Positions 1 through 10,933 of a stretch of DNA of 64,000 bases are shown in pieces (the stretch's first letter is position 1; each line of letters starts with the position of its first letter). This DNA is from Diphasiastrum complanatum. Lineage: Eukaryota > Streptophyta > Lycopodiopsida > Lycopodiales > Lycopodiaceae. Where the stretch lies: assembly GCA_029204225.1 (NCBI GenBank), contig CM055109.1:35288496-35352495 (forward strand), read 5' to 3'. Below the pieces are notes generated by a model. The model was given only the letters and a program-made list of their open reading frames with translations, was not told the DNA's origin and made no database searches. A program made the translations under genes and the position numbers.

Positions 1-309
1 ATGCTGAATCAATCTATCCTTTATTGCATTCAGTATTATATCAGAATGTATGCATCTCTGTGATAGTTTTGTAGCTGATAAATCTCATATTGCTTTTCTC
101 TAATAATTCAGTGTTTGGCTACGTAATCACTGTAGTATTGACGATTTCAAAGTTAGTTACTATAAGATTGAACATGACTTTTGTCATTATGTTTTGTTCA
201 ATATTGATAGCCGTAGTCATGCATTAGGAAAGTAGTCTTCATTCCGCTGCACTCGATAAGTCGTTTACTGCCTTCGACTTGTCGTTATTGCTATCACCTC
301 TTTCCACCA
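1..309 (+). other. Unassigned flank, possible 3' part of the 5' LTR of copia element 1
   Basis: No open frame or RNA gene is visible. The stretch ends in CA just before a methionine-tRNA-type primer binding site at 310-322, which is where a copia 5' LTR would end. The matching LTR start and a second copy are not in the window, so the LTR reading is inference. Confidence 0.35.
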
Positions 310-322
310 CGGTATTAGAGCT
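310..322 (+). other. Primer binding site of copia element 1
   Basis: GGTATTAGAGCT resembles the TGGTATCAGAGC site that pairs with the 3' end of initiator tRNA-Met in Ty1/copia elements, with one change in the core. It precedes a gag start at 535. Bases 320-342 just beside it form a perfect palindrome. Confidence 0.6.
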
Positions 323-534
323 CTAATATTTAATATTAGAGCGTACCTTCATGATATCAGAGCGATCTGTTATACCAGGGCTCTAATACTTGATATCTTT
401 CGCGATATCAAATCGATACCATATTTTTCAATTTGCGGTATCAAATTTCAGTATCAGATAGTTGTTTCCAATTGTAGCGCAACGCAGTATCTCTCTCATA
501 ACGTCATCAATATATCGACAGACTAAAGTCCCAG

Positions 535-1330
535 ATGGATTTTCAGAGTAAAGCCGGTCTTATCGCAGACAAGTTGAATGGATCCAATTACGACTTGTGG
601 AAATTTAAGATGAAGCCTTGCTAATCACCAATGAGTTGTGGGATGTTGTCGCAGGTACAGAAGAGAAGCCTGAAGACGACACAACCGACTCAAAATGCAA
701 GTCGAAGGATGGTAAAGCCTTCACGCTTATTATTCTCAATATATTTAACACTCAGATTGGCCACATATTTGAAGCTAAAACTTCGAAAGAAGTATGGGAC
801 ATCGTGAGCTCACTATATGATGTGAGAGACGTAACTTCTAAGTTACATATACGAAGAAAATCTTCACTCTCAAGATGTCGAATGGTGATTCACTTCAGAA
901 TCCCGTTAACCGGTTTAAGAATCTCTTGCAACAGATGGCCACTGTCGGATCAGTCATAGACGATCAAGACACAATCATGACATTGCTTTCAAGCTTGCCC
1001 TCTACATATAAGAACTGGGTGATGATCATATCAACACACTCAGATTTAACTCTTACCAGAGTTATCACTATGTTACTACAGGAAGATAATTGAAGAAGTC
1101 AAGACGCTTCGTCGACTTTATCATCTCATGCTCTATATGTCAACAAAGGCTCAAAACGATAGAAGCAGAAAAGTTCTAAGCAGTCCGCATCAAATCAAAA
1201 ACCGACTCAAAGTCAAGAACCATTATCAAATCCACAATGAAGAAGAAGATGTTCTGTAAGTATTGCAAGCGCACTAATCATGAAAACTAGGATTGTAGGG
1301 TTCTGAACGCGAAGAATGCCAGTAAGCAAC
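535..1330 (+). pseudogene. copia gag remnant (element 1)
   Basis: An ATG at 535 opens with MDFQSKAGLIADKLNGSNYD, the usual copia gag start (L.G.NY..WK). The frame breaks after about 25 codons and continues in another frame from about 612 (NELWDVVAGTE..., then a UBN2-type gag domain). A zinc knuckle begins at about 1252 (CKYCKRTNHEN) but an in-frame TAG precedes its last cysteine. Gag forms the particle and binds RNA; this copy is dead. Confidence 0.8.
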
Positions 1331-1341
1331 CAGATCAATAG

Positions 1342-3171
1342 GTGAATGCAGTCACAGCACCTCCCGACATCGACATGGATGAAGGAGCATTTATGGTCAA
1401 AGACCGAAAAGCACTATTGGATAATTCTTGGTTTCTGGATTCTGGAGCTACTCAACATATGACCAATCATCGTGAACATTTTCACTCCTATACGCCTTAC
1501 AATACAATAAGATACGTTCATCTTGGCGACAATAGCACTCACACTATCGAAGGCGAAGGTATTGTGAGATTGAAATTCCAGCATGATTAATCCAAACTAC
1601 TATCAAATGTTTTGTATGTTCTTAAACTTTCTACAAATCTGCTATCAGTAAGTAGGATCACTGATTTAGGTCATAAGGTAGAGTTCGAGTCTGATCAATG
1701 CCGAATTATCGATAGGACAAGTAAAATCCTTGCACTCGGCAAGATGCATGGAAACTTATATAGATGGCACATTGTTATTTTGATACTAGTCAAGCCTTGA
1801 AAACTTCTGTTCTTGTCAATAAAGCATTACTATGGCATCATCGATTAGGACACTTGAATCATACATCTGTTTCATACATGTCTAAATGATCCCTAGCACT
1901 TGATCTAACTATCCAGCCGATAAAGTCGACTTCCCTGTCTGTCATAGCTGCATCCTTGGAAAGTAAACTAGGATTCCCTTTAGATCAAGTCATAGGCATG
2001 CAACAAAAGATTTGTTAGACGTTGTTCATTCAAATATATGTGGTCCATTTTGTCGTTGCTTGATGCAAAGTAATTTATTACCTTCATTGACGAATATTCG
2101 AGAAGAACAGCTGTTTATTTCATTAAGCAGAAATCAGAGGCTTTCAACAAGTTTCGACAATTCAAAGAGCATGCAAAAAATCAAACTGGTAAAAGAATCA
2201 AAGCACTGAGGTCTAACAACGGGGAAGAATATATCTCTACCGAATTCAAGGAGTATTGCCTTAGCAACGACATTGAGCAACAATACATTACCTCCTTTTC
2301 GCCTCAGTCGAATGCTCTTCCTGAGAGAAAGAGCAGAACCTTAGTCGAATCGGCAAAGTGCATGTTATCACATGCGACACTTCCGAAGTCCTGCTGGGCT
2401 GAAGTAGTTTCAACTGCAGCTTATATTCAGAACAAATGTCCTACTAAAGGTCTCTTAGACAAAACACCATACGAAGTTGGACGGGTTCCAAAACCTTCTT
2501 TATAAAACTTACGATTTTTGGATGTATCGCTTATGCGCAAATTCCGCATGATCTCAGGAAGAGGCTCGACTTCCAGAGCATCAAAGTTGTATGATCCTCT
2601 CGAGTCGAAGATATTCACTAGCCGGGATGTCATCTTCATTGAAGATCAGTTTATTGACCTCAAAGATAAAGGCAAAGCTCATATAGTCGAACTTCCGGAC
2701 TCTTCCAGAACATTGAACTTTCAAGTTCCAAATTTGACTATTCCTATTGAAGGTCCAAGCTTGTCTACTCCCGACGAACAACTTATCAACAACGAACCCG
2801 AAGATGATGATGTTGTAGCTCAACAACTACAACATGATGAAGATTATCAACTTCAATCATCACCCAGAAGATCGACAAGACAAAGCAGACCACCTATCAG
2901 GTACATCGCAGCTTAGCTTGTTCAAGAGCCGACGACTGTTGAAGAGGCACTCAGTCAGCCCGATTCCGATCTCTGGAAAAACCCTATGGATACAGAGTAT
3001 TCATCTCTTATCAAGAACCAGACATGGACTATTGTCAAATTACTTGCCAGCAGAAATGTAGTTGATTGCAAATAGTTGTTCAAAATCAAATACAAGGCAG
3101 ATGGAAGTATCGATCGAAGAAAGGCTCGACTTGTCGCCAGAGAATTCTCTCAAGTACACAACATCGACTAC
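1342..3171 (+). pseudogene. copia pol remnant: protease, integrase, start of RT (element 1)
   Basis: The aspartic protease motif WFLDSGATQHMTNH is at about 1429-1470. A GAG-pre-integrase segment with WHHRLGHLNHTS lies near 1830, and the integrase core follows (DVVHSNICGPF near 2016, then SPQSNALPERKSRTL near 2300). The integrase-RT linker spans about 2500-2900. The RT N-terminus with RKARLVAREFSQ ends at 3171. Several stops and frameshifts separate these blocks, so the polyprotein is not translatable. Confidence 0.82.
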
Positions 3172-3383
3172 AGGTTCCTTTGACCCAAAAGGTCGAGATT
3201 TGTGTAACCATGGGTATTTAGTTATTTAGGCCATTTTAAGTTTGTCTTAATTTGTGATGGACCCAATTTTGTTCATGTACTGACTCGTGGGTCCTTAGAG
3301 GTCTATTTTGGTTTAGGGGCCCTATCTCGACTTTTGGGGGATTGATAGCTAGATCTTGGTGCCTTGACTCTTGTTTTCCTTCA
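3172..3383 (+). repeat. Partial LTR of copia element 2
   Basis: It shares blocks with the LTR at 47,477-47,932 (TTTGACCCAAAAGGTCGAGA, CTCGTGGGTCC, GACTTTTGGGGG) and with the partial LTR at 14,790-15,141. The LTR head, about 45 bp in the 47.5 kb copy, is missing, and the body is shortened. It ends in CA directly before a primer binding site. Confidence 0.75.
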
Positions 3384-3396
3384 TGGTATCAGAGCT
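3384..3396 (+). other. Primer binding site of copia element 2
   Basis: TGGTATCAGAGCT is the standard plant copia site complementary to initiator tRNA-Met. It sits immediately after the LTR end. Confidence 0.85.
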
Positions 3397-3399
3397 ACC

Positions 3400-3800
3400 G
3401 GATTTGCAACAAGCTTGTATGTTGGCGCCCTACCAGAAGAGGAGCTACTCTACTTTTTGTTCTGAAATTTCAGCATCTTGCTTATTTTTCCAAGTGGAGT
3501 TTGGATTAGCTTTTTTGTCTCTTTTCAGGTTGAAGGAGGGCGCCCATCACAGATCATGGAGGAGCAATTTTTGGTGCCCAAAAATCAGCATCTCAAATCT
3601 GATTTTTTTGCAGCTAGTTTTCAGCAAGTTTTGTTTGGAGGAGGGCGCCCAAAAATCTGCTTCTGATTTGGGGTTTTGGAGCCTTCTTACCTTGCTTTTT
3701 TTCAGGTTTGCAGTAGTGAGGGAGGGCACCCAATATTCAACACACCCTATTGTGGGTTAGGGCAAATTTGTGGCTGGAAAATTGCAGATTTTCAGCAAGC
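3400..3800 (+). repeat. Copia leader with three repeats around GGAGGGCGCCC
   Basis: The untranslated leader holds three loosely repeated units of about 85-110 bp. Each carries GGAGGGCGCCC or GGAGGGCACCC, at about 3536, 3640 and 3721, flanked by TTTTCAGG-like and AATCTG-like stretches. The same leader with three units occurs in element 3 at 12,120-12,500, and a diverged version lies at 47,947-48,415. Confidence 0.7.
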
Positions 3801-4292
3801 GTGGGATACACTATATACTATGTATAGGGTCAAAAATCCAGCAAGAGTGGTGTATCTCAGAAATCAACTTCTTTGTTGAAGGTGCAAGAAGGGGATCAAG
3901 TGACCAATCACTTGACGAAGATCAAGGATTTTCGTGAGGAGCTTCTCAATATTGATGAGATAATTGAGGATGCTCAATTTGTTTCCATTACTCTCAACTC
4001 ATTACCTTCCTCTTATTTTCCATTTGTTTCATCTTTGAGTATCTCTCTTAGGGGACAACAACTCTCCTTTGATGAACTTGTTGGGCTGCTTCTTCAAGTG
4101 GAGCAAACGAGGCAAAATTTTGCGGGTGACACATCACGAAAGGCAAGGGCAAAGGCAAGTCAAAAGGAAAGGGGGAGCCTCCTTTCAAGGATGAGCAAAA
4201 GCCCATTGGAAGTCAAAATGTCAACACTCAAAAGAAGAAAAAGGAAAGTGTCATTATTGCAAGAAGTATGGGCACTTCATCAAGGATTGTAA
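3800..4292 (+). pseudogene. copia gag, C-terminal part with intact zinc knuckle (element 2)
   Basis: The frame reads WDTLYTMYRVKNPARVVYLR, then a long helical gag segment (NHLTKIKDFREELLNIDEII). After a frameshift the knuckle CHYCKKYGHFIKDC (CX2CX4HX4C) is at 4249-4290. The gag N-terminus is deleted between the leader and the WDTLY motif, with a short GC microhomology at the junction. It is not translatable as one protein. Confidence 0.8.
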
Positions 4293-4359
4293 GAAGAAGC
4301 TTGTGAAAGAGGAGAGTAAAGGAATTGATACTAGTGCTTCACTTGCTACTTTGGAGCAA

Positions 4360-5240
4360 GAGTTTGAAGCTAGTGGTATGATCTCTTCAACCAAGATTAT
4401 GCTTTTGTGTCTAATATTGCTTTTACTAGTACTTCTACATCTATGAAGAATTCAGGTTCTGTTTTGCAAGTTACTGATTTTCAGCCCATTGAATGGGTGA
4501 TTGATAGTGGTGCTACTCGTCATATGATTTCTCGCAAAGAAGCATTCATTAAATTAAAAGTGCAAAATGGAAGCAAGGTACAATGTGAGGATGATGTATC
4601 TTATTCTGTTCATGGAATTGGAATTGTAGCCATCATTCTGCCTAATGGTGAAGAAAAGTACATTAAGAATGTGCTTTATGTTTCGGGAATCAAGAAGAAT
4701 CTTCTTTCGGTTTCAACTATGTTGAAGCAAGGACTAGTTGTTGAGTTCAAAGAAGATAAGTGTCTTGTCAAGGATCCTAAAAGATCTCTCTTGATTATTG
4801 TTTTGGGAACAATGCATGTTGGCTTATTCATTATGGATACCTATGAGTGACGAATTCCCTCTACATGTCTTGTTGCTTCTACATCACAATCATTGGAGTT
4901 GGCTGAATTGTGGCACGCAAGGTTTGGTCATCTCAACTTTGCAAGTTTGACATTTAATATGGTAGAAGATATTCCTACTATTGAGCAGCCCGAAGGAACG
5001 TGCATCTATTTTGTGTCTTTTATTGATGACTTTTTCTGTTTTACATGGATCTATCATATGAAGGCTAAATTGGAAGTTTTTCAACATTTCAAAGATTTTC
5101 TAACAATGGTGGAAAATCAGTTTGGGCATTCTTTTAAGACCCTACGCACCAATCGAGGAGGGGAATGCATCAAGAGTACGTTCGGTGCATTTATTCGAGA
5201 GAAGGGAATTCTACATCAAATGACAACTCCCTAACAAAAT
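4360..5240 (+). pseudogene. copia protease and integrase N-terminal part (element 2)
   Basis: The protease motif EWVIDSGATRHMIS is near 4490-4530. The region reads on to KNVLYVSGIKKNLLSVS, then to the integrase zinc region WHARFGHLNFASL near 4912 and to FIDDFFCFTWIY near 5020. A short piece after WHARFGHLNFASL is missing compared with element 3: the CEGCILGK part of the zinc region and the LVHSDVCGP strand, which element 3 keeps. A stop at 4847 and one at 5232 break the frame. Confidence 0.8.
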
Positions 5241-6076
5241 GGTGTTGCCGAGCGAAACAATCGCACACTTTTGGAGATGGCCCGTTGCATGCTCAAAGCA
5301 AAGGGGCTGCCTCACAAGTTTTGGGTTGAAACGATTATAATGGTGGCATACATAAGCAATCGTAGTCCTACTAAGCATTGAAGTATTAACTCCTTACGAA
5401 GTTTGGCATGGGAAGAAGCCTTCAATCTCTCACTTTCGCATTTTTGGTTGTACGGCTTAAGCTTTTGTTTCGAATAAACTTCGTACAAAGCTTGAGGATA
5501 AAGGAGTTAAATGCATTTTTGTTGGCTATAGTAGTGAAAGCAAAGGCTATAGGCTGTTCAATTTGAGCACTAACAAGATTATTGTTAGTCGTGATGTGCA
5601 TTTTGATGAAAAGAATTCATTAGATGTGGTTGCAGCTCATATCTTGAAGGGGGACAGCCCACATAGTGTGAATGTTGAAGTTTTTCCAGATTTGGTACCA
5701 TTTTCTATTTCTGGAGATAAGGGGAAGCAATCAACCAGTTTCGAACTGCCCAACACCTCATCAAGTTTAGAGCCTAATGTTCATCAAGAACCGCCCATTG
5801 TTGCTCAAAATCAGGCTGCAGGAACTGTTGGACAACAAGGACCAGTTTTTGAAGATCTTGGACAGCCAAGTGCAGTGTCGGCAGATCTTGGACAACAAAT
5901 TGCAAGAAGAGACATGGCTGTTGGACAGCCTAAAACAGTCTCACGGTGGCTGTTGTCGACTTTGCAGGACATCAAAGTAAGTTCATTTTATCATGGAAAG
6001 GCACGTGCCTCTACAAATGAGTGGTCTAGGGTGATTTTTCAGATTTTGCTCTTACATCTCATGTCCTATTGCTCGG
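5241..6076 (+). pseudogene. copia integrase C-terminus and linker to RT (element 2)
   Basis: Blocks typical of the integrase end are seen: NGVAERNNRTLLEMAR near 5240-5290 (catalytic E region), then FGC and KGYRLFNLSTNKIIVSRDVHF near 5540-5605. A Q- and G-rich linker (5770-5950) follows. The start of RT, including the usual WK.A...E dyad region, is missing or scrambled. Confidence 0.7.
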
Positions 6077-7049
6077 ATGACTACCGTGAGGGCAGTAACC
6101 TCTGTGGCTGCCCATTTTGGTTGGCGTTTGCGGCAACTTGACATAAAGACAACATTCCTCAATGGTGATCTCAATGAGGAAGTGTACCTTCAACAACCTG
6201 CTGGTTTTTTGGTTGAAGGCCAAGAAGATAAAGTTTGTCTTCTCAAGAAGGCACTTTATGGGCTGAAGCAAGCCCCGAGGATGTGGTATCAAAAGATACA
6301 TGCCTATTTTTGTGATCGTGGGTTTAGTAATAGTCCTAGCGAATCTACTCTTTGTGTTAAGTATACTTCAAATTATATCATCATTATTTTGCTTTGTGTT
6401 GATGATATTATTGTTACGGGAAGTAATGAGCAGCAGATTGATGCCTTAATACTTGATCTTGGTATGGTTTTTGAAACTTCAGATTTAGACCTATTGCACT
6501 TTTATCTTGGTCTTAAATTTGTACAAGAAGGGGCTGGAATTTTCATCTCTCAAGAACGCTACATTGGGCAGATTTTGAAGCGGTTCAAGATGGAAGATTG
6601 CAAGCCGGTTGCTACACCTATGGAGACAGGCCTGGAATTAAGTAGTCAAGGTGATGGTGAACCATTTGATACTACTTTATATTGTCAAGCCATTGGCCGT
6701 CTCATTTACCTATGTAATTCAAGACCAGACATTTCTTATAGTGTCTCACTCACGAGTCAATTCATGCATGCCCCGATGACATCACATTGGAAAGCGTTGA
6801 AGAGGATCTTTCGATATCTTCAAGGAGCAAGAAGTCATGGACTGATTTTTCCTGGTTGTGATAATGCATGTTTGGTTGGTTTTAGTGACTCAGATTGGGG
6901 TGGAGATCAAGTCTACAAGTGGACATTGCTTTTTCTATGGAAATTCTGCAATTTCTTGGTCAAGTAAAAAGGAGCCCACTGTTGCTACTTCTTCTATTGA
7001 GGCAGAATATAAAGCGTATTTGCAGCCACAACGGAGTGTTTATGGCTGA
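6077..7049 (+). pseudogene. copia reverse transcriptase and RNase H (element 2)
   Basis: Nearly 300 codons stay open from 6077. RT landmarks are [27 protein letters not shown] and the catalytic LLCVDDIIVTG near 6390-6420, where copia has YVDD; CVDD is a substitution. Then come HFYLGLKF, SRPDISYSV, and RNase H with FSDSDWGGD near 6885. The frame shifts at about 6910 and the DSDWGG..., SSIEAEY part continues in another frame. The C-terminal end is lost where LINE sequence starts. Confidence 0.85.
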
Positions 7050-7069
7050 GAAGACTGGCTGTAGCTGCG

Positions 7070-8720
7070 TGTCTCATACCAAATATAGGACCAGTGAAAA
7101 GAACCCAAGATAGGTGTAGGATGACACAATCTCCAACAATTGTCCATATAGAAAAAGCTCCTGTCGCTGCATGAAAACTCCGGATGTGTTGAAGACCATA
7201 ACTTTGGTCTTCTCAATGTTAACCTGCAAACCCCACTAGTGCAGAAACCATGAAGACTGTCCAACTGTCTTTATACCCCCTCTCTAGTCGAGGAGACTAA
7301 AGCAACATCATTTGCATATAGGAGAATGGCAATCAAAATATCCCCAAGTCGGCAACTTGTACCACCACTTTGCTCTATGACTCTCTCAAGCTCATCAATA
7401 TATAGTCCGAATAGTGTAGGTGAAAGGGAACAACCCTGTTTTATGGTGGTCCTTATATGCTCTGAGAGGCCAGTGTCACCCCGAAAACATTCAAGAACTC
7501 ACTTATAAAGTGCCATCACAGCTAGGACTGTGTTAGTAGAGAAGCCAAGATCACATAGTTGTTGGATGAGAAGAAAGCATGGAACATAATCAAAGGCTTT
7601 TCTGAAGTCGACAAAGCAACAATAAACCCTCTGTCTCCTATGCCTGCCTCCTCAATGATAGCTTGAAGAGTGAAGACATGATCTGTAGTAGAATGGTGAG
7701 CACGAAAGCCAGCCTGGCCCATTGCATGTAGTCTCCTGGTCTCAGCCTCAGAGCTGATCGCCGATTGAAGTATAGTACCATAAAAGCTTCGCTATGACAT
7801 GGCCAATCATGATAGTACGGTTACCAGGAATCATGCGGTCACCATTTTTGTGGATGGGATGGATGATATTAGTACACCAGGAGTGGGGGAAGCCAAAGAT
7901 GACAACATGATTAAGGAGAGTGGCTAGAGTGGGTGAGAGTAGATCTGCAGCATGGATAAGAAGTTCTGATTCAAGTTCTATGTCTTTATGGCCTCAATGA
8001 CCATTTCTGAGGTGAAGAAGGTGAATTCACTGGGATGGGGGGAGATGGAAATGGGCGAGTCAATAAGTATGGTGTAGAGTGAGGTAGCGTAGGTGGACTA
8101 GACATGTAGGTTGCCAAGAAGAGGGGGTGGAACACGAGGGATAAATGCATGCCAAAAGGCACGAATAGAGGAACTAAATAGGGAAGCAACGAGGTTTCTC
8201 CCTTTTTGTTCTTCGTAGGCGCGCTTTTTGCGGGGAAGTGTATGATGGAGAGATCGATGAACAATGGAGAGAATAAGTGGATCATGTGTATGTGCATGTG
8301 TAACACGGAGGTGTAGTGAACGACACTCATCATCAAACCACGGAGGTCGAGCAGAACGAGCTGGTGTGATTGCATGACGGTGACGTGTGGATGGAAAGGA
8401 AACCAAGGCGGTTGTATGAAGTGAGGTGGTAAAGGAAACGAGCCTGTGACTCTAATGTGCTATCGTGCGGGAAGTGATGGAGTAAAGAGGCAAGGGCTTC
8501 TTGGTAAGCCTCGATGTAAGGGTGAGCGAAGGTTTATCTGGGAGCACGGTTGATGGAGGAACGAGGCGAGGTTTGTGGAGTTGGGATAGAACCCAGCTGG
8601 AAGGATAAAAAGGAGTGATCAAAGAGAGTAGTCGGAATGACCTCAAAGTGTGATATCAGTGGAGACTTTTGGGAAAAGTGGTACCTCAGATTGATTCCTC
8701 TCTTTTCTGCGGAAAATAGT
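7070..8720 (-). mobile_element. LINE copy A (non-LTR retrotransposon), decayed
   Basis: On the - strand the order is the end of the endonuclease domain (PTTLFDHSFLSF near 8600, the SDH-type motif), a linker with RPPWFDDECRSLH near 8340, then RT motifs GFRAHHSTTDH near 7700, LAVMALYK near 7520 and KQGCSLSPTLFGLYIDEL near 7400. An ADD-containing block should follow near 7300 and is damaged. The 3' end is cut at about 7070, where copia element 2 stops. There is no long frame, and stops are frequent. Confidence 0.82.
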
Positions 8721-9126
8721 TGGGCTCCGATTGTGAGACAGGATCCTACTTCTTACACCTTTGAATATGTAAGGTATGATCCGCTAGATGTGAAGCTTTA
8801 ACAAGCTTCTCTTACTTCCTCATAACAAAGAAATCCAAGATCCGCTGATCCAAAAGCTAGTGGCGCTGCTGAGGGGGTATGTATGTAGGGTGGACTTAAA
8901 GCATCGCAAATGAAAGCAGGCAAGCATTTGAAGAAACGCAAAAGGGTGGTGCTCCTGATTGTTGACCAAGTGAGGCATTTGAGAGCCTGCCTCCTAGCGA
9001 TGGCATAAATCCTCCTAGGTGATGGCATGGCAGCGATCCTCCATTTCTTTGTGAATGATGGTAGCTATGAGAGGGCAGCGATGGCTGGCAGCAGGAGCGC
9101 TGGATTCGGAGAGGGCAACGATGGCT
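8721..9126. other. Spacer between LINE copies, origin unclear
   Basis: Only short frames are present. The - strand frame 8798-9028 does not match a family I recognise; it could be the 5' side of LINE copy A. It ends at the (AG)n tract. Confidence 0.3.
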
Positions 9127-9127
9127 G

Positions 9128-9196
<69 letters not shown>
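9127..9196. repeat. (AG)35 microsatellite, apparent tail of LINE copy B
   Basis: About 70 bp of uninterrupted AG. On the - strand it is a (CT)n run that directly follows the LINE 3' end (GGCATCAAAAGACA, then ATTAATAAAGCTTGC). The same order is seen for LINE copy C at 46,120-46,193. Confidence 0.9.
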
Positions 9197-9197
<1 letters not shown>

Positions 9198-9813
9198 AAG
9201 CTTTATTAATGTCTTTTGATGCCAAAAAAGCATATAAGACTGAGTAGTACATCTCAAGTGTGTAGTAACATGGGAGCATAGTAACTCTGCAAAACAACTA
9301 AAGAAATATAATCTGAAATACATAATGTCTATCACTAGAAAACTACAACAAACAAAAATATATCCAAAAGATAGAAGTGTATGTGATATCATTTGAGACT
9401 ACTGAAGAAGTCTGTGATACGGGGCCCAGAGGATTATACTATAGTAGAGGATGGACGTTGATGTCGTCTGTGTCATCTCTGTGGGTGTTGACTCTGACTA
9501 GTATGGGACCTCTGAAGGCATACTCTCATGGTACATGAAGGCGCACTAGCTATGGCAATACCTGAGGCCAAACACTGTCTCTGATCACGATGGGCTAGGT
9601 CAATGTCTATGTCATCATCCGACTTTGAATCTGCTCATGGACGACGATTGGTGAAAAAGTTCGTAATCTGATGCTGTGTGTCACTATCCACTGGAACCTG
9701 GACTCTCTGCGGTAAGGACATCTCATATATCATAAGGGCAACACATCTAGGATCCGCATAAGTGATGAGAGAGCGTAAAGTGGGTGCATCCTGGAAAAGA
9801 CAATAAGCCCTAA

Positions 9814-10281
9814 TCATCCGAGATAGCATGGTGATTTGGAGACGAGATGTACGAGACCAATCTGAGGAGGTAAGACCTGTACACCAAGCCTCTGCCGCAT
9901 ATAATGCTGTAGGAGTGACCATAGTGTTGAAGAGACGACACTTAATGGGAGCATCATGAATATAACTCCGGAAACAAATCTCTCAAGTTGGAGGAAGGAA
10001 GCCCTTCCTAAGGCGATCTGAGGCTGCCTGCCGCATACTGAAAATAGGACCACTGAATAGAACACCCAAGTATAAGATGAAACAATCTCCAAAGGTTGAC
10101 CATCAAGGAAAATCTTCTGGCGTTGCATGAAGGCTCTGGAAGTACTGAAGACCAACACTTTGGTCTTCGATATGTTCACCCTCAATCCCCAACGGGTACA
10201 AAAAGTATGTAAGCTGTCCAAATGTCTTTGGAGCCCGTCTCTAGTCGGTGAGACTAAAGCCACATCATCAGCATATAACAA
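9814..10281 (-). pseudogene. LINE reverse transcriptase fragment with YADD (copy B)
   Basis: The frame opens with MLYADDVALVSPTRDGLQRH and continues LHTFCTRWGLRVNISKTKVLVF, a classic non-LTR RT catalytic strand and palm-thumb segment. The residues after about position 70 drift out of frame. YADD is the catalytic motif of the LINE RT family, distinct from the copia YVDD. Confidence 0.85.
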
Positions 10282-10465
10282 TGTAGCAATAAGTATGTCA
10301 CCTAGATTATAGCCGATCCCACCATCTTGTTTGATAATTGTCTTAAGCTGTCAATATATAAGCCAAAAAGCGTAGGTGAAAGGGAGCACCCATGTTTCAC
10401 CCCCCAATGGTGCTCCATATTGGGTCGCAAATACCTGACGTACCTCTGAAACAACCCAAACTCTC

Positions 10466-10921
10466 TTATATAATGCCATCACTGCCAAAAGTGGCTTGAG
10501 CCTCCAATGAAGTGTCAGTAGGGAAATGATGAAGTAAGGCAGTGAGAGATTCTTGGTATAGAGGGATGAGGATGGGATCAAACCGGTATATGGGTGCACG
10601 CTTAGGAGTAGATACAAGAATAGGATGTATGCTAGACCGTGCAATATGTCCAAGATAGAAAGATAGGTGTGAATGGTCGGATAGTGTAGTGGGAGAGATG
10701 TGAAAGTCAGAGATGAGAGAGATAAGAGAGGGGGATCCCATGAGATAATCTACCACACTATGACCACCACTATGAGGGTGGCACGTGAAGGCACCAAAGT
10801 TAGGCCAACAGGAGAGGCCATTAAAAATGGCTAACTCATGAGCTGCTCCCAGATGAAGTAGGTAGTCACCGTAAGTCGTGACTGGACTTGCAACATCAGC
10901 CGAAATCCTGGTAGTACCCAT
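10466..10921 (-). pseudogene. LINE endonuclease C-terminal fragment (copy B)
   Basis: This is the C-terminal part of an apurinic/apyrimidinic-type endonuclease: LAIFNGLSCWPNFGAFTCHP, then VVDYLMGSP and TTLSDHSHLSF. The SDH triad motif is a hallmark of LINE endonucleases. The fragment then runs through the deletion junction into RT sequence. Confidence 0.78.
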
Positions 10922-10933
10922 GTATGCGAAGTG

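Larger units (their letters stand above)
310..3171 (+). mobile_element. Ty1/copia element 1, decayed and cut off in the reverse transcriptase
   Basis: Order is primer binding site, leader, gag, zinc knuckle, protease, integrase, then the first part of reverse transcriptase, which is the Ty1/copia (Pseudoviridae) order. The element stops at about 3171 inside the RT motif KARLVAREFSQ, where LTR sequence of a different copia family begins. Frameshifts and stops occur throughout, so it cannot be active. The + orientation matches element 2, which follows directly. Confidence 0.85.
3172..7070 (+). mobile_element. Ty1/copia element 2, LTR to RNase H, decayed
   Basis: Order is partial LTR, primer binding site, leader, truncated gag, zinc knuckle, protease, integrase, RT and RNase H. 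The leader runs into gag at about 3800, and the N-terminal half of gag present in the related element 3 (12,814-13,130) is missing. At the 3' end the RNase H frame breaks and LINE sequence begins near 7070. It is closely similar to element 3, so both belong to one family. Confidence 0.88.
9127..10921 (-). mobile_element. LINE copy B with 3' end and (CT)n tail, internally deleted
   Basis: The - strand carries the endonuclease C-terminus (HSGGHSVVDYLMGSP, then TTLSDHSHLSFYLG, near 10,700-10,790). A deletion joins LEAQAT directly to the RT thumb-side block AVMALYKRV near 10,490, so the central RT palm is missing. The catalytic strand MLYADDVALVS is at about 10,250-10,281. The C-terminal cysteine region and 3' UTR run to 9197, followed by (CT)n. 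The 5' side ends at about 10,921, 12 bp from an LTR start. Confidence 0.85.
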
